From Amycolatopsis sp. NBC_01488 (GTDB lineage: Bacteria > Actinomycetota > Actinomycetes > Mycobacteriales > Pseudonocardiaceae): a stretch of DNA of 64,000 bases. The notes under the pieces are model-generated. The model did not search any database. It was not told the DNA's origin and worked only from the letters and a program-made list of their open reading frames with translations. Each line of letters opens with the position of its first letter. Position 1 is the first letter of the stretch. Location: positions 6,606,501 through 6,670,500 of the forward strand of contig NZ_CP109434.1 of assembly GCF_036227105.1 (NCBI RefSeq). Reading direction: 5' to 3'. Below, piece by piece: positions 8,412-21,935 of this stretch. The translations under genes and the position numbers were made by a program.

Positions 8412-9148
8412 TCCGGCAGATCTGGCCACCGGAACGCACCCGGGAGATCGGGCCGGACGACCTGGAAACCCTCTACCGCTTCCCCGACGTCGCGAAGTGG
8501 CTGGTCGTCAACTTCGTGTCGAGCACCGACGGCGCGATCACGGTCGGCGGCCGGTCCCGGCCGCTCTCGACCGATCCTGACCGGGTCGTCTTCAAGCTGG
8601 GCAGCGACCTGGCCGACGTCGTCCTGCTCGGGGCGGGGACCGCGGTGATCGAGGAGTTCGACGGCGTCCATCCGGACGCCGCGACCGCCGAGCGCCGCCG
8701 CCGCAACAACCTCGAGCCGGTCCCGCCGATCGCCGTCGTGACCACGGGCCGCAGCCTGCCGCCGGACGCGCCGGTGATCACCCGGGCCGCGGTGCCGACG
8801 ATCGTTGTCACCTGCGAGCGAGCACCGGCGGACCTGCGCGACGCCTGGACGGCCTCGGGTGCCGAAGTGCTCGTCGCGGGCGAGGACGCGGTGGCGCTCG
8901 ACGTCGCCGTGGCGGCCCTGGCCGAGCGCGGCCTCCGGCGGGTCGACTGCGAAGGCGGGCCGAAGCTGTTCGCGTCGCTGGCCGAGGCGGGCCTGGTCGA
9001 CGAGTTCCGGCTGACGGTCGCGCCGTACCTCGTGGCGGGCACCGCCGGCCGGGCCGCCGTCGGCGGCGTCTTCGGCCCGATCACGCTTGACCTGGCCACC
9101 GTCCTGACCGACGGCGCGAGCCTGCTGACCCGGTACCTGGTGCCGTAG
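8408..9148 (+). CDS. RibD C-terminal-type (pyrimidine/dihydrofolate) reductase
   Basis: A 246-residue protein with a stand-alone RibD C-terminal fold (related to dihydrofolate reductase). It has WLVVNFVSSTDGAI at about 30-45, DVVLLGAGTAV and CEGGPKLFASL. It lacks the deaminase half of RibD. The GTG start at 8408 overlaps the folP2 stop as GTGA, so the two are co-translated (GTG at 8402 is also in frame). The mycobacterial family member Rv2671 can act as an alternative dihydrofolate reductase. Pairing with a FolP paralogue therefore hints at a pterin/folate role rather than riboflavin synthesis; this is inference. Confidence 0.8.
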   Translation: MIRQIWPPERTREIGPDDLETLYRFPDVAKWLVVNFVSSTDGAITVGGRSRPLSTDPDRVVFKLGSDLADVVLLGAGTAVIEEFDGVHPDAATAERRRRNNLEPVPPIAVVTTGRSLPPDAPVITRAAVPTIVVTCERAPADLRDAWTASGAEVLVAGEDAVALDVAVAALAERGLRRVDCEGGPKLFASLAEAGLVDEFRLTVAPYLVAGTAGRAAVGGVFGPITLDLATVLTDGASLLTRYLVP

Positions 9149-9158
9149 TCTGCCGCGG

Positions 9159-9210
9159 CCGGTCGTGAGTGAGAAACAGTGTTCTAGCACTGTTTCTCAC
9201 TCACGACCGG
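9159..9210. terminator. perfect 23-bp hairpin, bidirectional terminator
   Basis: The arms at 9159-9181 and 9188-9210 are perfectly complementary over 23 bp with a 6-nt loop. The hairpin sits between two convergent genes whose stops are at 9148 and 9217, so it can serve both. There is no U-tract on either side, as is usual in actinomycetes. Confidence 0.85.
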
Positions 9211-9216
9211 GCTGGC

Positions 9217-14679
<5,463 letters not shown>

Positions 14680-14814
14680 CGGCTGAGCCTCCCAAGTACC
14701 CACGCACAGAAGGCGACGCACCTGTCCCGGGGCGTCGCCTGCACCTGTCTACACCCTGCTGGATTACCGCCGGGTAGACCAATGTCCGCCATGGCGCATG
14801 CCGAGGCGGCTGCG

Positions 14815-14831
14815 TTGTGGGAACCCCACAA
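14815..14831. promoter_or_regulatory. TTGTGGG-AAC-CCCACAA inverted repeat before the carboxylase
   Basis: Seven-bp arms at 14815-14821 and 14825-14831 are separated by 3 nt, about 140 bp upstream of the carboxylase start in an otherwise featureless 274-bp gap. It may be an operator or the end-hairpin of the small upstream gene. Nothing decides between these. Confidence 0.3.
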
Positions 14832-14953
14832 AAAGCGACCGGGGCCACACCGCCACGGACACGTTTCTCGCGAGGACTGCCACAAAGCACGGTGCGCAGC
14901 TTACGGCGCGAACCAGTAGGGAAACATCCGGTGGCGCGGAGATGAGGGGTGGG

Positions 14954-15193
14954 TTAGGAGGCCAGCAGGACGTCCGACTCCAGCACCTGGCCCAGCTCGC
15001 GCCGTTCGGCTTCCGACAGCGGCACGGCGGCGACCTCGCACCGGCCGTCCGCGCCGGGGGCCGTCGTGATCGCCAGCACCGGCCGTCCGTCGATCTCGCG
15101 CAGGGTGACGCGGCCGCCGCAGGAGAGGTCGACCGTGATGCCGGGGCGGTCGCGATGCCTGCCCAGCCAGCGGCCGACGAAGTCGAAGGTCAT
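14954..15193 (-). CDS. small hypothetical protein
   Basis: A 79-residue protein of unknown function. It contains beta-rich stretches (GITVDLSCGGRVTLREIDG, then PVLAITTAP) and a helical C-terminus, with no signal peptide or membrane helix. The ATG at 15193 is preceded by a strong GAGGGGAGA site seven bases away, which supports it as a real gene. It is codirectional with the carboxylase but 274 bp upstream, so probably not cotranscribed. Confidence 0.6.
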   Translation of the reverse strand: MTFDFVGRWLGRHRDRPGITVDLSCGGRVTLREIDGRPVLAITTAPGADGRCEVAAVPLSEAERRELGQVLESDVLLAS

Positions 15194-15291
15194 CGCGGTC
15201 TCCCCTCGGAAGCGGTCACTCCCCGTGAAACACAGGTGTCGTTCACTGATGCCCCGGATACCCCGGGTTTACACCCGATCGGGGCGAAAAG

Positions 15292-17502
15292 TCAGCGGGG
15301 ACCGGCCGCGGCCATCACGGATTTCGCGGCGTCGGGCCAGTTTCCGCCGGTCACGACGGTCGTGTCGCTGATGACGACGTTCGTGCCGAGGTTCTTCACC
15401 ACCGTGTTGTCGGTGAAGTTCCCGTGGATCCGGATGTCGTGGATGGTCGGGGTCCACTCGCCGGTCCAGCGCCCGGTCGCGTTGCTCACGACGTTGCCGT
15501 AGGTGTCCCAGTACGAGCTGCCTTCGTCGTGGTAGAGCATGTTGTTGTTGTGCGGCGCGGTGTGCAGCCAGTTGCCCGCGGTGACCGATGCGGCGGTGCC
15601 GTCCTGTCCGCCGAGGGTGTAGATCGGGCCGCCGTCGAGCAGCGTGCGCATCACGTCGTGGATGTCGTTGCCGAGGATCCGGTTGCCGCCGGAGTAGATC
15701 GTGCCGCGGCGGCACGCCGTCAACCCCTGCTTGGCCTGCAGCTCGCACGGGGACGCCCAGCCCCAGCCCCAGCCGAGCGAGATGCCCGAATACGGCGTTT
15801 CGGCGATTTCGTTGTGCTCGACGGTGGTCCGCCTGCCGTGCCCGGCCCAGATGCCGACGGCGTCGTGGTAGTCCTGGCCCGGCGTCGTGATCGTGTTGTC
15901 GGCGATCGTCGTGTCGAGGGTCATCCGCGCCGGGTCGGTGAGGTAGTAGTCGTCGACCTCGCCGGAGGCGATCGCGCCCGCGCTGGTGTCGGTGAAGCGG
16001 TTGCGGGTGACGCGGGCGTCCTGGGTGCCGTCGGCGAGCGCCAGCCCGACCCCGCCGAGCTGCCGGAAGGTGCTGCCGCTGACGGAAATCCCGCGGCCGC
16101 GGTGGATCTCCAGTGCCGCGGGCGGGCGGATCGGCGCGTGCGGCGCGGCGGCCGCCCACTGGACGCCGGCCTGGTTGTCGACGTAGCCGTCGCGCGACGG
16201 CAGCGTCCACGTCGTGCCGGTGAACGTGAGCCCGCTGAAGCTCAGGTCCCGGACCGGCCGCACCACGTCCGGCGTGACGACGAAGGCGTCGACCAGGAAG
16301 GACCGGTCGCTCGCGCTGGTCAGCGTCACCGTGTGCCTGCCCTTCGGCAGGTCCTTGACCGAATAGACGACCTGCTGCGCGAGCCGGACGTCACCGGCTT
16401 CGGTGTGCGGCCGGGGATCCGGGCGGCCGTCGACGGTCGCGGTGAACGCGCCCAGGTCGGTGTTCGTCTCGGCCAGCACGTCCAGCCCGGTGCCGGTGAA
16501 CGCGTAGCCGACCGACGCGCCCGGGCCGGTCGTGACGTGGACGCCGTCCTGGTAGTCGCCGACCTGGCGGCCCGCCGACGTCGTCCAGGCGCCGCGGTAG
16601 GTCGCGGTGTCGTCGTCGGCCGGCGCGAGATGACCAGGGGTGCCCGACGCCTTCACGAGCGTCTCGAGCAGCGGCAGCTCGACGTCGGCCTTCGTCAGGT
16701 CCTGGCCCGGCAACGGGATGTACGACAGCCGCCCGGCCGCCTTGTCGAGGTACCACTGGCCCGGCTTGGTCAGCAGTTCGTAGGCGTTTTCGACCCAGCT
16801 GACGCCGTCGAGCTTGGGGAGACCGTTGCCGTTGAAGGGGAACTGCCGGTTGACGACGGCGGTGTTGTTGTTCCGCCAGCACTCCGGCTGCACGGTGAGC
16901 GCGGACCCGGCGCCGTCGCGGGCGATCGAAGCCAGCGGACAGCGCAGCTGCTTCCACTTGTTCTCCTGGACGACCTCGACGTCCGCCTGGTTCGTCAAGG
17001 CGGCGAAGGACGGGTCCGGCGTGCTGAACCCGGTCGCGGTGGCGGTGAACGCCGCGGGGCCGAGCGCGGTGCGGGCGCGTTCGGCGCGGACGCCGTCGAC
17101 GAACAACTGCCGGGTGTCGGTGCCCTGCGGGACGCGCGCGGTGTAGATGTCGCGTGCCGCGTCGGTTTTCGTGAACCCGGTGACGCGGCGGGCACCAGTC
17201 AGCACCGGCGTCTCGCCGGGAGCGGCCCGGAACGCGACCTTCGCCGCGGTCGGCGGCAGCTCGAGCGTCCGGACCAGGCGGTAGGTGCCGCCGCGCAGCA
17301 GGACCGTGACGTCGCCGCGTTCGCGCGCGAGCTGCCGGGAAGCGCTTTCCAGGGCGCACGGCCGGTGCCACTCGCAGGCGCTGCCGTGCCCGTCCGGGGC
17401 GACGACCAGGGTTCGCACGGGCACCGCGTCCGCCGGTGCCGCGAGCGTGACGGCCGCCAGGAGCGCGGCGGCCAGAGCTGTGCCCAGTCGTCCGATCTGC
17501 AT
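15292..17502 (-). CDS. secreted right-handed beta-helix carbohydrate-active enzyme
   Basis: A 736-residue secreted protein: signal peptide (about 1-28, ending APADA), a N-terminal cap and a long right-handed parallel beta-helix (repeats such as VTRNRFTDT, IADNTITT, VEHNEIAET, ILGNDIHDV). An inserted jelly-roll-like domain sits at about 310-430. The phrase WVENAYELLTKPGQWYLD resembles beta-helix glycosidases of the GH141 type, so a plant polysaccharide side-chain hydrolase is a fair guess, not proven. ATG at 17502 gives the cleanest signal peptide; ATG at 17529 would add nine polar residues and run into the operator-like palindrome. Confidence 0.75.
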   Translation of the reverse strand: MQIGRLGTALAAALLAAVTLAAPADAVPVRTLVVAPDGHGSACEWHRPCALESASRQLARERGDVTVLLRGGTYRLVRTLELPPTAAKVAFRAAPGETPVLTGARRVTGFTKTDAARDIYTARVPQGTDTRQLFVDGVRAERARTALGPAAFTATATGFSTPDPSFAALTNQADVEVVQENKWKQLRCPLASIARDGAGSALTVQPECWRNNNTAVVNRQFPFNGNGLPKLDGVSWVENAYELLTKPGQWYLDKAAGRLSYIPLPGQDLTKADVELPLLETLVKASGTPGHLAPADDDTATYRGAWTTSAGRQVGDYQDGVHVTTGPGASVGYAFTGTGLDVLAETNTDLGAFTATVDGRPDPRPHTEAGDVRLAQQVVYSVKDLPKGRHTVTLTSASDRSFLVDAFVVTPDVVRPVRDLSFSGLTFTGTTWTLPSRDGYVDNQAGVQWAAAAPHAPIRPPAALEIHRGRGISVSGSTFRQLGGVGLALADGTQDARVTRNRFTDTSAGAIASGEVDDYYLTDPARMTLDTTIADNTITTPGQDYHDAVGIWAGHGRRTTVEHNEIAETPYSGISLGWGWGWASPCELQAKQGLTACRRGTIYSGGNRILGNDIHDVMRTLLDGGPIYTLGGQDGTAASVTAGNWLHTAPHNNNMLYHDEGSSYWDTYGNVVSNATGRWTGEWTPTIHDIRIHGNFTDNTVVKNLGTNVVISDTTVVTGGNWPDAAKSVMAAAGPR

Positions 17503-17514
17503 GGCTTGAGACGC

Positions 17515-17538
17515 TGACACCTCATACATCAGATGTCA
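17515..17538. promoter_or_regulatory. 24-bp imperfect palindrome before the beta-helix gene
   Basis: The sequence starts TGACA and ends TGTCA and is symmetric at 9 of 12 base pairs. It lies 13-36 bp before the ATG of the beta-helix gene and overlaps a TTGACA box. Size and sequence resemble GntR/FadR-type operators that control sugar-acid genes; the regulator is not in the window. Confidence 0.45.
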
Positions 17539-17684
17539 ACGCGGCCGAAAGCAGGAGAACACGAGCTACGTGCATGAATCAGCGGTAGACATCGGACCAA
17601 TGTGTCGGTGAGCGGTACGGACCGGACGGCGATTCCGCCACGCGCAGGGTGTGCCGGACCCGCGTCCGCGGCCATGATGGCCGG

Positions 17685-18011
17685 ATGAAATTCGGGCAGC
17701 TGACCTCGACCGCGCGGGACCTGTTCACCGCGAAGCTGGTCTACGGCGATCCGGTCGAGCGCGACGGGACCGTCGTGATCCCGGCCGCGGCCGTCTTCGG
17801 CGGCGGGGGCGGCGGTGCGGGGGAGACCGGTGCGCTGCCGGTGCGGGAGGGAGCCGGCTTCGGGGTGCTCGCCCGGCCGGCCGGGGCGTTCGTCGTCCGG
17901 GCCGGCACCGTGACCTGGGTGCCCGCCGTCGACGTGACGCGGCTCGGGCTGGCCGCCGCGGCCACCGTCGTCGCCCTGGCCAAGATCCTCGCCCGGCGCG
18001 CCAGGTCCTGA
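17685..18011 (+). CDS. GerW/YtfJ family small protein
   Basis: A 108-residue protein with the YtfJ/GerW layout. It has an N-terminal helix (LTSTARDLFTAKLVYGDPV), a conserved TVVIPAAAVFGGGGGG turn, then AGFGVLARPAGAFVV and a C-terminal VTWVPAVD strand followed by a hydrophobic helix. Relatives are spore or cell-envelope proteins of poorly known function. ATG at 17685 (MKFGQLT) is chosen because homologous proteins start there; an upstream start adds an unrelated basic stretch. Confidence 0.7.
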   Translation: MKFGQLTSTARDLFTAKLVYGDPVERDGTVVIPAAAVFGGGGGGAGETGALPVREGAGFGVLARPAGAFVVRAGTVTWVPAVDVTRLGLAAAATVVALAKILARRARS

Positions 18012-18037
18012 CCGGATGCCGCGGCCGCGCGCCGAAA

Positions 18038-18082
18038 GTTCACCGCCGGTTCTTGTCGGCGTTCGCGTTGCTCCCCTAGCGT
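18038..18082 (+). promoter_or_regulatory. PHO-box-like promoter
   Basis: GTTCACC (18038), GTTCTTG (18049) and GTTCGCG (18061) form direct repeat units with 11- and 12-bp spacing. This matches the Streptomyces PhoP site architecture (11-bp units beginning GTTCACC). A TAGCGT -10-like box lies at 18077-18082. The next gene, a Tat-exported phosphoesterase, has GGAGG at 18101 and ATG at 18111. Confidence 0.6.
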
Positions 18083-18110
18083 CGGGGCGTCTTTCGATGC
18101 GGAGGTACGC

Positions 18111-19628
18111 ATGAGCTCTGGGGACTTCAGCCGGCGCACGCTGCTGCGCGCGGGCGGCGTGGCCGCCGCCGGGGCGACGGTGGGGATGCTGCCCGGCGTC
18201 GCGTTCGCCGACCAGCCGGGCGGCACCGGCACGCAGGCCAAGACCGTCACCGGCACGTTCGAGCCGGACATCCCGGACTGGTACTACCTCCCGGTCGACG
18301 TCCCGCGCGGCGTAAAGCAGATCGACGTCGTCTACTCCTACGACCGGCCGTCGGTACCCGCCGGCACCCGCGGGAACGCCTGCGACATCGGCATGTTCGG
18401 GCCGGAGGGGCACGAACTGGGCAACGCCCGCGGCTTCCGCGGCTGGTCCGGCGGCTTCCGCGACCGGTTCTCGATCAGCGCGTCCGAGGCGACGCCCGGC
18501 TACCTCGCCGGCCCGATCAAGCCCGGTCGCTGGCACGTCATCCTCGGCCCGTACACCGTCGCGCCGCAGGGGCTGAACTACCGGGTCGACGTCACGCTCA
18601 CCTTCGGACCGGACGACGTGCCGTTCGTGCCGGCCCCGGCGCCGGAGAGCGCGCCCGCCCGCGAGCGCGGCCGTGCCTGGTACCGCGGCGACGGCCACCT
18701 CCACACCGTGTACTCCGACGGCCGCCGCACCCCGGACCAGCTGGTGGCCGACGCGCGTGCCGCCGGTCTCGACTTCATCGTCTCGACCGACCACAACACG
18801 TCCAGCTCGCAGCTCGTCTGGGGCCGGTACGCCACCGACGACCTGCTGATCCTCAACGGCGAAGAGGTGACGACGCGGTCCGGGCACTGGCCGGCGATCG
18901 GCCTGCCCGCCGGCACCTGGATCGACTGGCGCTACCGCGCGGCCGACCCCCAGGACTTCCGCCGCTTCACCGACCAGGTGCACCGCGCGGGTGGCCTGGT
19001 CACCGCGGCGCACCCGTTCGCCAACTGCTTCGGCTGCACCTACGAATTCGCGTACGAGATCGCCGACCTCGTCGAGGTCTGGAACGGCCCGTGGACCCAG
19101 GACGACGAGGCGAGCGTCATCCACTGGGACGGCCTCCTGCGTGGCGGCCGGTTCATCCCGGCGATCGGCGACTCCGACGCGCACAACCCGGACCAGCGGG
19201 TCGCGCTGCCGCACACCGTCGTGCTCGCGGACCGGCTGCGGCGCAAGGAACTCCTCGACGGGCTGAAGGCCGGGCGGTCGTGGCTCGCCGAGTCGTCGGC
19301 GGTCCAGCTGGACTTCACGGTGTCCGGCGGGGGCGCCGCGGCGGGCATCGGCGAGCGGCTCGCCGCGGGCACCGGGACGCCGGTGACGGTCAAGGCGGTC
19401 GTCGGCGGCGTGCCGGGGACGACGGTGACGTTCCTCGACCAGCTCGGCCCGGAACACACCGAGACGATCGGCGACTCGGGAGCGGCCACGGTGACGTGGA
19501 CCACCTACCCGCGGTACTCGCGGTGGGTGCGCGTCGAGGTCCGTCGCCCGTCCGGGGGCCCGAACACCACCCAGCCGAACGCGATGGTCGCGATGACGAA
19601 CCCGATCTTCCTCGGCGCCGCCCACTGA
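18111..19628 (+). CDS. Tat-exported CehA/McbA-type PHP metallohydrolase
   Basis: A 505-residue protein. It has a twin-arginine signal (SRRTLLRAGG, residues 7-16) ending near VAFADQP, a beta-sandwich region (about 45-170) and a PHP-type metal-dependent phosphoesterase domain. The PHP metal ligands are visible in GDGHLHTVYSDG (about 190-205), STDHN, AAHPF and GDSDAH. A Cys-containing NCFGC segment follows AHPF. The family includes CehA/McbA hydrolases and phosphodiesterases. Export plus a PHO-box-like promoter suggest release of phosphate from organic esters outside the cell; that role is inferred. Confidence 0.85.
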   Translation: MSSGDFSRRTLLRAGGVAAAGATVGMLPGVAFADQPGGTGTQAKTVTGTFEPDIPDWYYLPVDVPRGVKQIDVVYSYDRPSVPAGTRGNACDIGMFGPEGHELGNARGFRGWSGGFRDRFSISASEATPGYLAGPIKPGRWHVILGPYTVAPQGLNYRVDVTLTFGPDDVPFVPAPAPESAPARERGRAWYRGDGHLHTVYSDGRRTPDQLVADARAAGLDFIVSTDHNTSSSQLVWGRYATDDLLILNGEEVTTRSGHWPAIGLPAGTWIDWRYRAADPQDFRRFTDQVHRAGGLVTAAHPFANCFGCTYEFAYEIADLVEVWNGPWTQDDEASVIHWDGLLRGGRFIPAIGDSDAHNPDQRVALPHTVVLADRLRRKELLDGLKAGRSWLAESSAVQLDFTVSGGGAAAGIGERLAAGTGTPVTVKAVVGGVPGTTVTFLDQLGPEHTETIGDSGAATVTWTTYPRYSRWVRVEVRRPSGGPNTTQPNAMVAMTNPIFLGAAH

Positions 19629-19694
19629 ACCTCCGCCCGGTGCGCCGCGTCCTGCCTTTGGCAGACTGGGGCGAACGGGTGAAGGCGAGGCAGG

Positions 19695-20510
19695 GTGCGC
19701 GGGTGTGGCCTGAAGGTGGCCCTGTTCTTGGGGGCGGTCGTGGTGCTGACCGCCGGGATCGTCGTGGCGGTGGTGCTGACGCGCAGCCCGGTCCGGACGC
19801 CGGGCTGCACGGTGACGCCGCCGGGGCAGGACGTGACCGCGTACACGTTCACCCCGGAGCAGATGGACAGCGCCGCGACGATCGCGGCCGTGGGGACCAA
19901 GCTGGGGCTGCCGCCGCACGCGGCGACGATCGCGCTGGCCACGGCGTTGCAGGAGTCGAAGCTGCAGAACCTCGCGGGCGGTGACCGCGACTCGGTCGGG
20001 CTGTTCCAGCAGCGGCCCAGCCAGGGCTGGGGCACGGTCGCGCAGCTGCGCGACCCGGTCTACGCGTCGACGGCGTTCTACCAGAAGCTCGAGAAGCTGT
20101 CGGGCTGGGAGACGATGCCGATCACGGAGGCGGCCCAGTCGATCCAGCGCTCGGGCGCCCCGGACGCGTACGCGCAGTGGGAGCCGCAGTCCCGCGCGCT
20201 GGCTGCCGCGTTCACCGGCCAGTTCCCGGCCGCGCTGACCTGCCGGAACCTGACCCTGGCGGCACCCGGCGACCTCGCGACGACGGCAACGGACGAGCTG
20301 GGCACGGCCAAGCTGAGCGGCGCCCACCCGGCGGCGCAGGGGTGGACATACGCGAGCTGGCTGGTGGGCCGCGCGGAGGCGCTCGGCGTCGACAAGGTGA
20401 GCTTCGCCGGCCAGACGTGGACCGCGGAGTCCGGTGCCTGGGCCCAGGACTCCGCCGCCGGGCCGGATCTTTCGCTGCACCAGGCTCCGGCGGCCCAGCA
20501 GAGCCAGTGA
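19695..20510 (+). CDS. membrane-anchored lytic-transglycosylase-like protein
   Basis: A 271-residue protein with one N-terminal membrane helix (about 6-29) and an extracellular domain. IALATALQESKLQN, followed by GDRDSVGLFQQRPSQGWG, resembles the catalytic Glu region of soluble-lytic-transglycosylase folds. YASTAFYQKL follows, as in that family. Wall hydrolysis or an associated structural role is likely; many actinomycete relatives are annotated only as hypothetical. The start is GTG at 19695 behind a GCGAGG site. Its 3' end lies in a tandem duplication shared with the next gene's 3' end. Confidence 0.7.
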   Translation: MRGCGLKVALFLGAVVVLTAGIVVAVVLTRSPVRTPGCTVTPPGQDVTAYTFTPEQMDSAATIAAVGTKLGLPPHAATIALATALQESKLQNLAGGDRDSVGLFQQRPSQGWGTVAQLRDPVYASTAFYQKLEKLSGWETMPITEAAQSIQRSGAPDAYAQWEPQSRALAAAFTGQFPAALTCRNLTLAAPGDLATTATDELGTAKLSGAHPAAQGWTYASWLVGRAEALGVDKVSFAGQTWTAESGAWAQDSAAGPDLSLHQAPAAQQSQ

Positions 20511-20690
20511 CGTCCGGTGCGAGGTCAGCACACGGCCGCTGACACCATCGCGGGCCGACGCGCTGGCCCACCCGGACCGGATCTTCTGGCTGTAGCAGGT
20601 CCAGCCGAGCCAGTAACGCCCGCTACGAAATCAGCACACGGCCGCGGAAGCCGTCCCGGCCGACGTGCGGGCCCACCGGACCGCCGGGCC
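20463..20690. repeat. diverged tandem duplication of a gene-end junction
   Basis: Two adjacent copies of about 106-114 bp. They share CCGGATCTT (20463 ff. and 20577 ff.), GAGCCAGT (20501 and 20607), an identical 15-mer TCAGCACACGGCCGC (20525 and 20631) and GGCCGACG (20553 and 20658). Copy 1 carries the stop of the plus-strand gene; copy 2 carries the stop of the minus-strand transporter. Confidence 0.7.
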
Positions 20691-21854
20691 CATCGCCCAG
20701 CCCGCCGCGAGGAAGATCGCGCCCAGCAGCAGCCAGCCGGGCAGGCCCCAGCCGATCACGACCGTGCTGAGCAGCACCGGCCCGACCGCGCGCGCCACCG
20801 ACACCCCGGTGCCGAAGAACCCCTGGTACTGGCCCTGCTGATCGGCCGGCGCCAGCGCGAAGCCGATCTCCCACGTGCCCGCCGACTGCAGCATCTCGCC
20901 GAACACCTGCACCACCGCGCCCACGACCAGCACCGCGAACGCGGTCCACGGCGACGTCCCGAACGCCGACAGCGCGAAAGCCACGCAGGACGCGAAGAGC
21001 AGCACGCCCGCGCGGCGCACCATCTTCGCCGCCGAGCCGATGCTCGCCAGCCGTCCGGCCACGCGGACCTGCAGCAGCACCACCACGACCGTGTTGAGCA
21101 CGAACAGCGCGGACACCGTCCAGCCCGGCGCGGCGGTCCGCTCGACGATCCACAGCGGGATCGCGACGCTCAGCAGCGGCATCCGCAGCAGCAGGACCGC
21201 GTTGAGCAGCGTCACCAGCGCGTACGGCCGGTCGCGCAACACGGCGAGCTTCGGCTCGCCGGTGCGCGGGGCCGACGTCGTGACGGCGGGAAGCGCGAGC
21301 ACGAGCGCCGCGGTGACCAGGAAACTCAGCGCGTCGAGCACGAAGACCGTCAGGTACGCCGGCGCCGTGTCGGCCGAGAGCGCGAGTCCGCCCAGCCCGG
21401 CGCCGACGGCCAGCCCCGCGTTGCCCGCCGACTGCAGCTGGGCCCGGATGCGCGTGCGGCGGTCCGGGTCGGCCAGCGCCGCCAGCAGCGCCTGGCGCAC
21501 CGCGGCCAGGCCGGTCTGGCAGCTGCCGTAGAGGCACGCGGCGACGGCGAACAGCAGCGGCGTGCGGACCAGCGGGAACACCAGGATCGACGCGCTCGTC
21601 GCCAGCGCGAGCAGCACCGCGGCGCCGCGCGCGCCGTGGCGGTCGGCGAGGTGGCCGAGCGGCATGCCCGCGACCGAGCCCACCGCCCAGCCGAGCGTGA
21701 GACCGAGCCCGACCTGCGCCGGGGTCAGCCCGGCGATCCGGGTGAAGAACAGCACCGAGCAGGTGAGGAACGCGCCGTCGCCGAGCGAGCCGGCCAGCTG
21801 GGCGGCGGCGAGCAGCCTGCCGGTGCGCGCGGGACGGTCCGAGGTCAGCGTCAT
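20631..21854 (-). CDS. MFS transporter
   Basis: A 407-residue major facilitator protein with about twelve membrane helices. The motif-A-like loop GHLADRHGARGAAV is between helices 2 and 3. It probably exports a small molecule or drug; the substrate is not readable. ATG at 21854 fits a TAGCGT -10-like box at 21862-21867 and would be nearly leaderless. It is divergent from the MocR/PdxR-type regulator at 21936, the common arrangement for a regulator and its target transporter. Confidence 0.85.
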   Translation of the reverse strand: MTLTSDRPARTGRLLAAAQLAGSLGDGAFLTCSVLFFTRIAGLTPAQVGLGLTLGWAVGSVAGMPLGHLADRHGARGAAVLLALATSASILVFPLVRTPLLFAVAACLYGSCQTGLAAVRQALLAALADPDRRTRIRAQLQSAGNAGLAVGAGLGGLALSADTAPAYLTVFVLDALSFLVTAALVLALPAVTTSAPRTGEPKLAVLRDRPYALVTLLNAVLLLRMPLLSVAIPLWIVERTAAPGWTVSALFVLNTVVVVLLQVRVAGRLASIGSAAKMVRRAGVLLFASCVAFALSAFGTSPWTAFAVLVVGAVVQVFGEMLQSAGTWEIGFALAPADQQGQYQGFFGTGVSVARAVGPVLLSTVVIGWGLPGWLLLGAIFLAAGWAMGPAVRWARTSAGTASAAVC

Positions 21855-21876
21855 ACCGATCACGCTAGAGCGAAAC

Positions 21877-21921
21877 TTGGCCTGATCCCAGGTCCAATTT
21901 CCCCGAATCGGATTGGGCCAA
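21877..21921. promoter_or_regulatory. shared operator region, MFS / MocR
   Basis: TTGGCCTGATCC at 21877-21888 and GGATTGGGCCAA at 21910-21921 are inverted copies (10 of 12 matches) with centres 33 bp apart, about three helical turns. GGTCCAAT and GGGCCAAT also form a direct repeat. The site lies between the divergent MFS and MocR starts. Confidence 0.5.
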
Positions 21922-21935
21922 TGTAGGCTCGCCGG

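Noticed and set aside
18111..19628. Assigning the PHP protein to DNA polymerase III-type PHP nucleases
   Set aside because: Tat signal and beta-sandwich point to an exported CehA/McbA-like hydrolase.
20517..21926. Plus-strand open frame antisense to the MFS transporter
   Set aside because: Arg/Asp/Glu-rich shadow with no domain; the minus strand encodes clear membrane helices.
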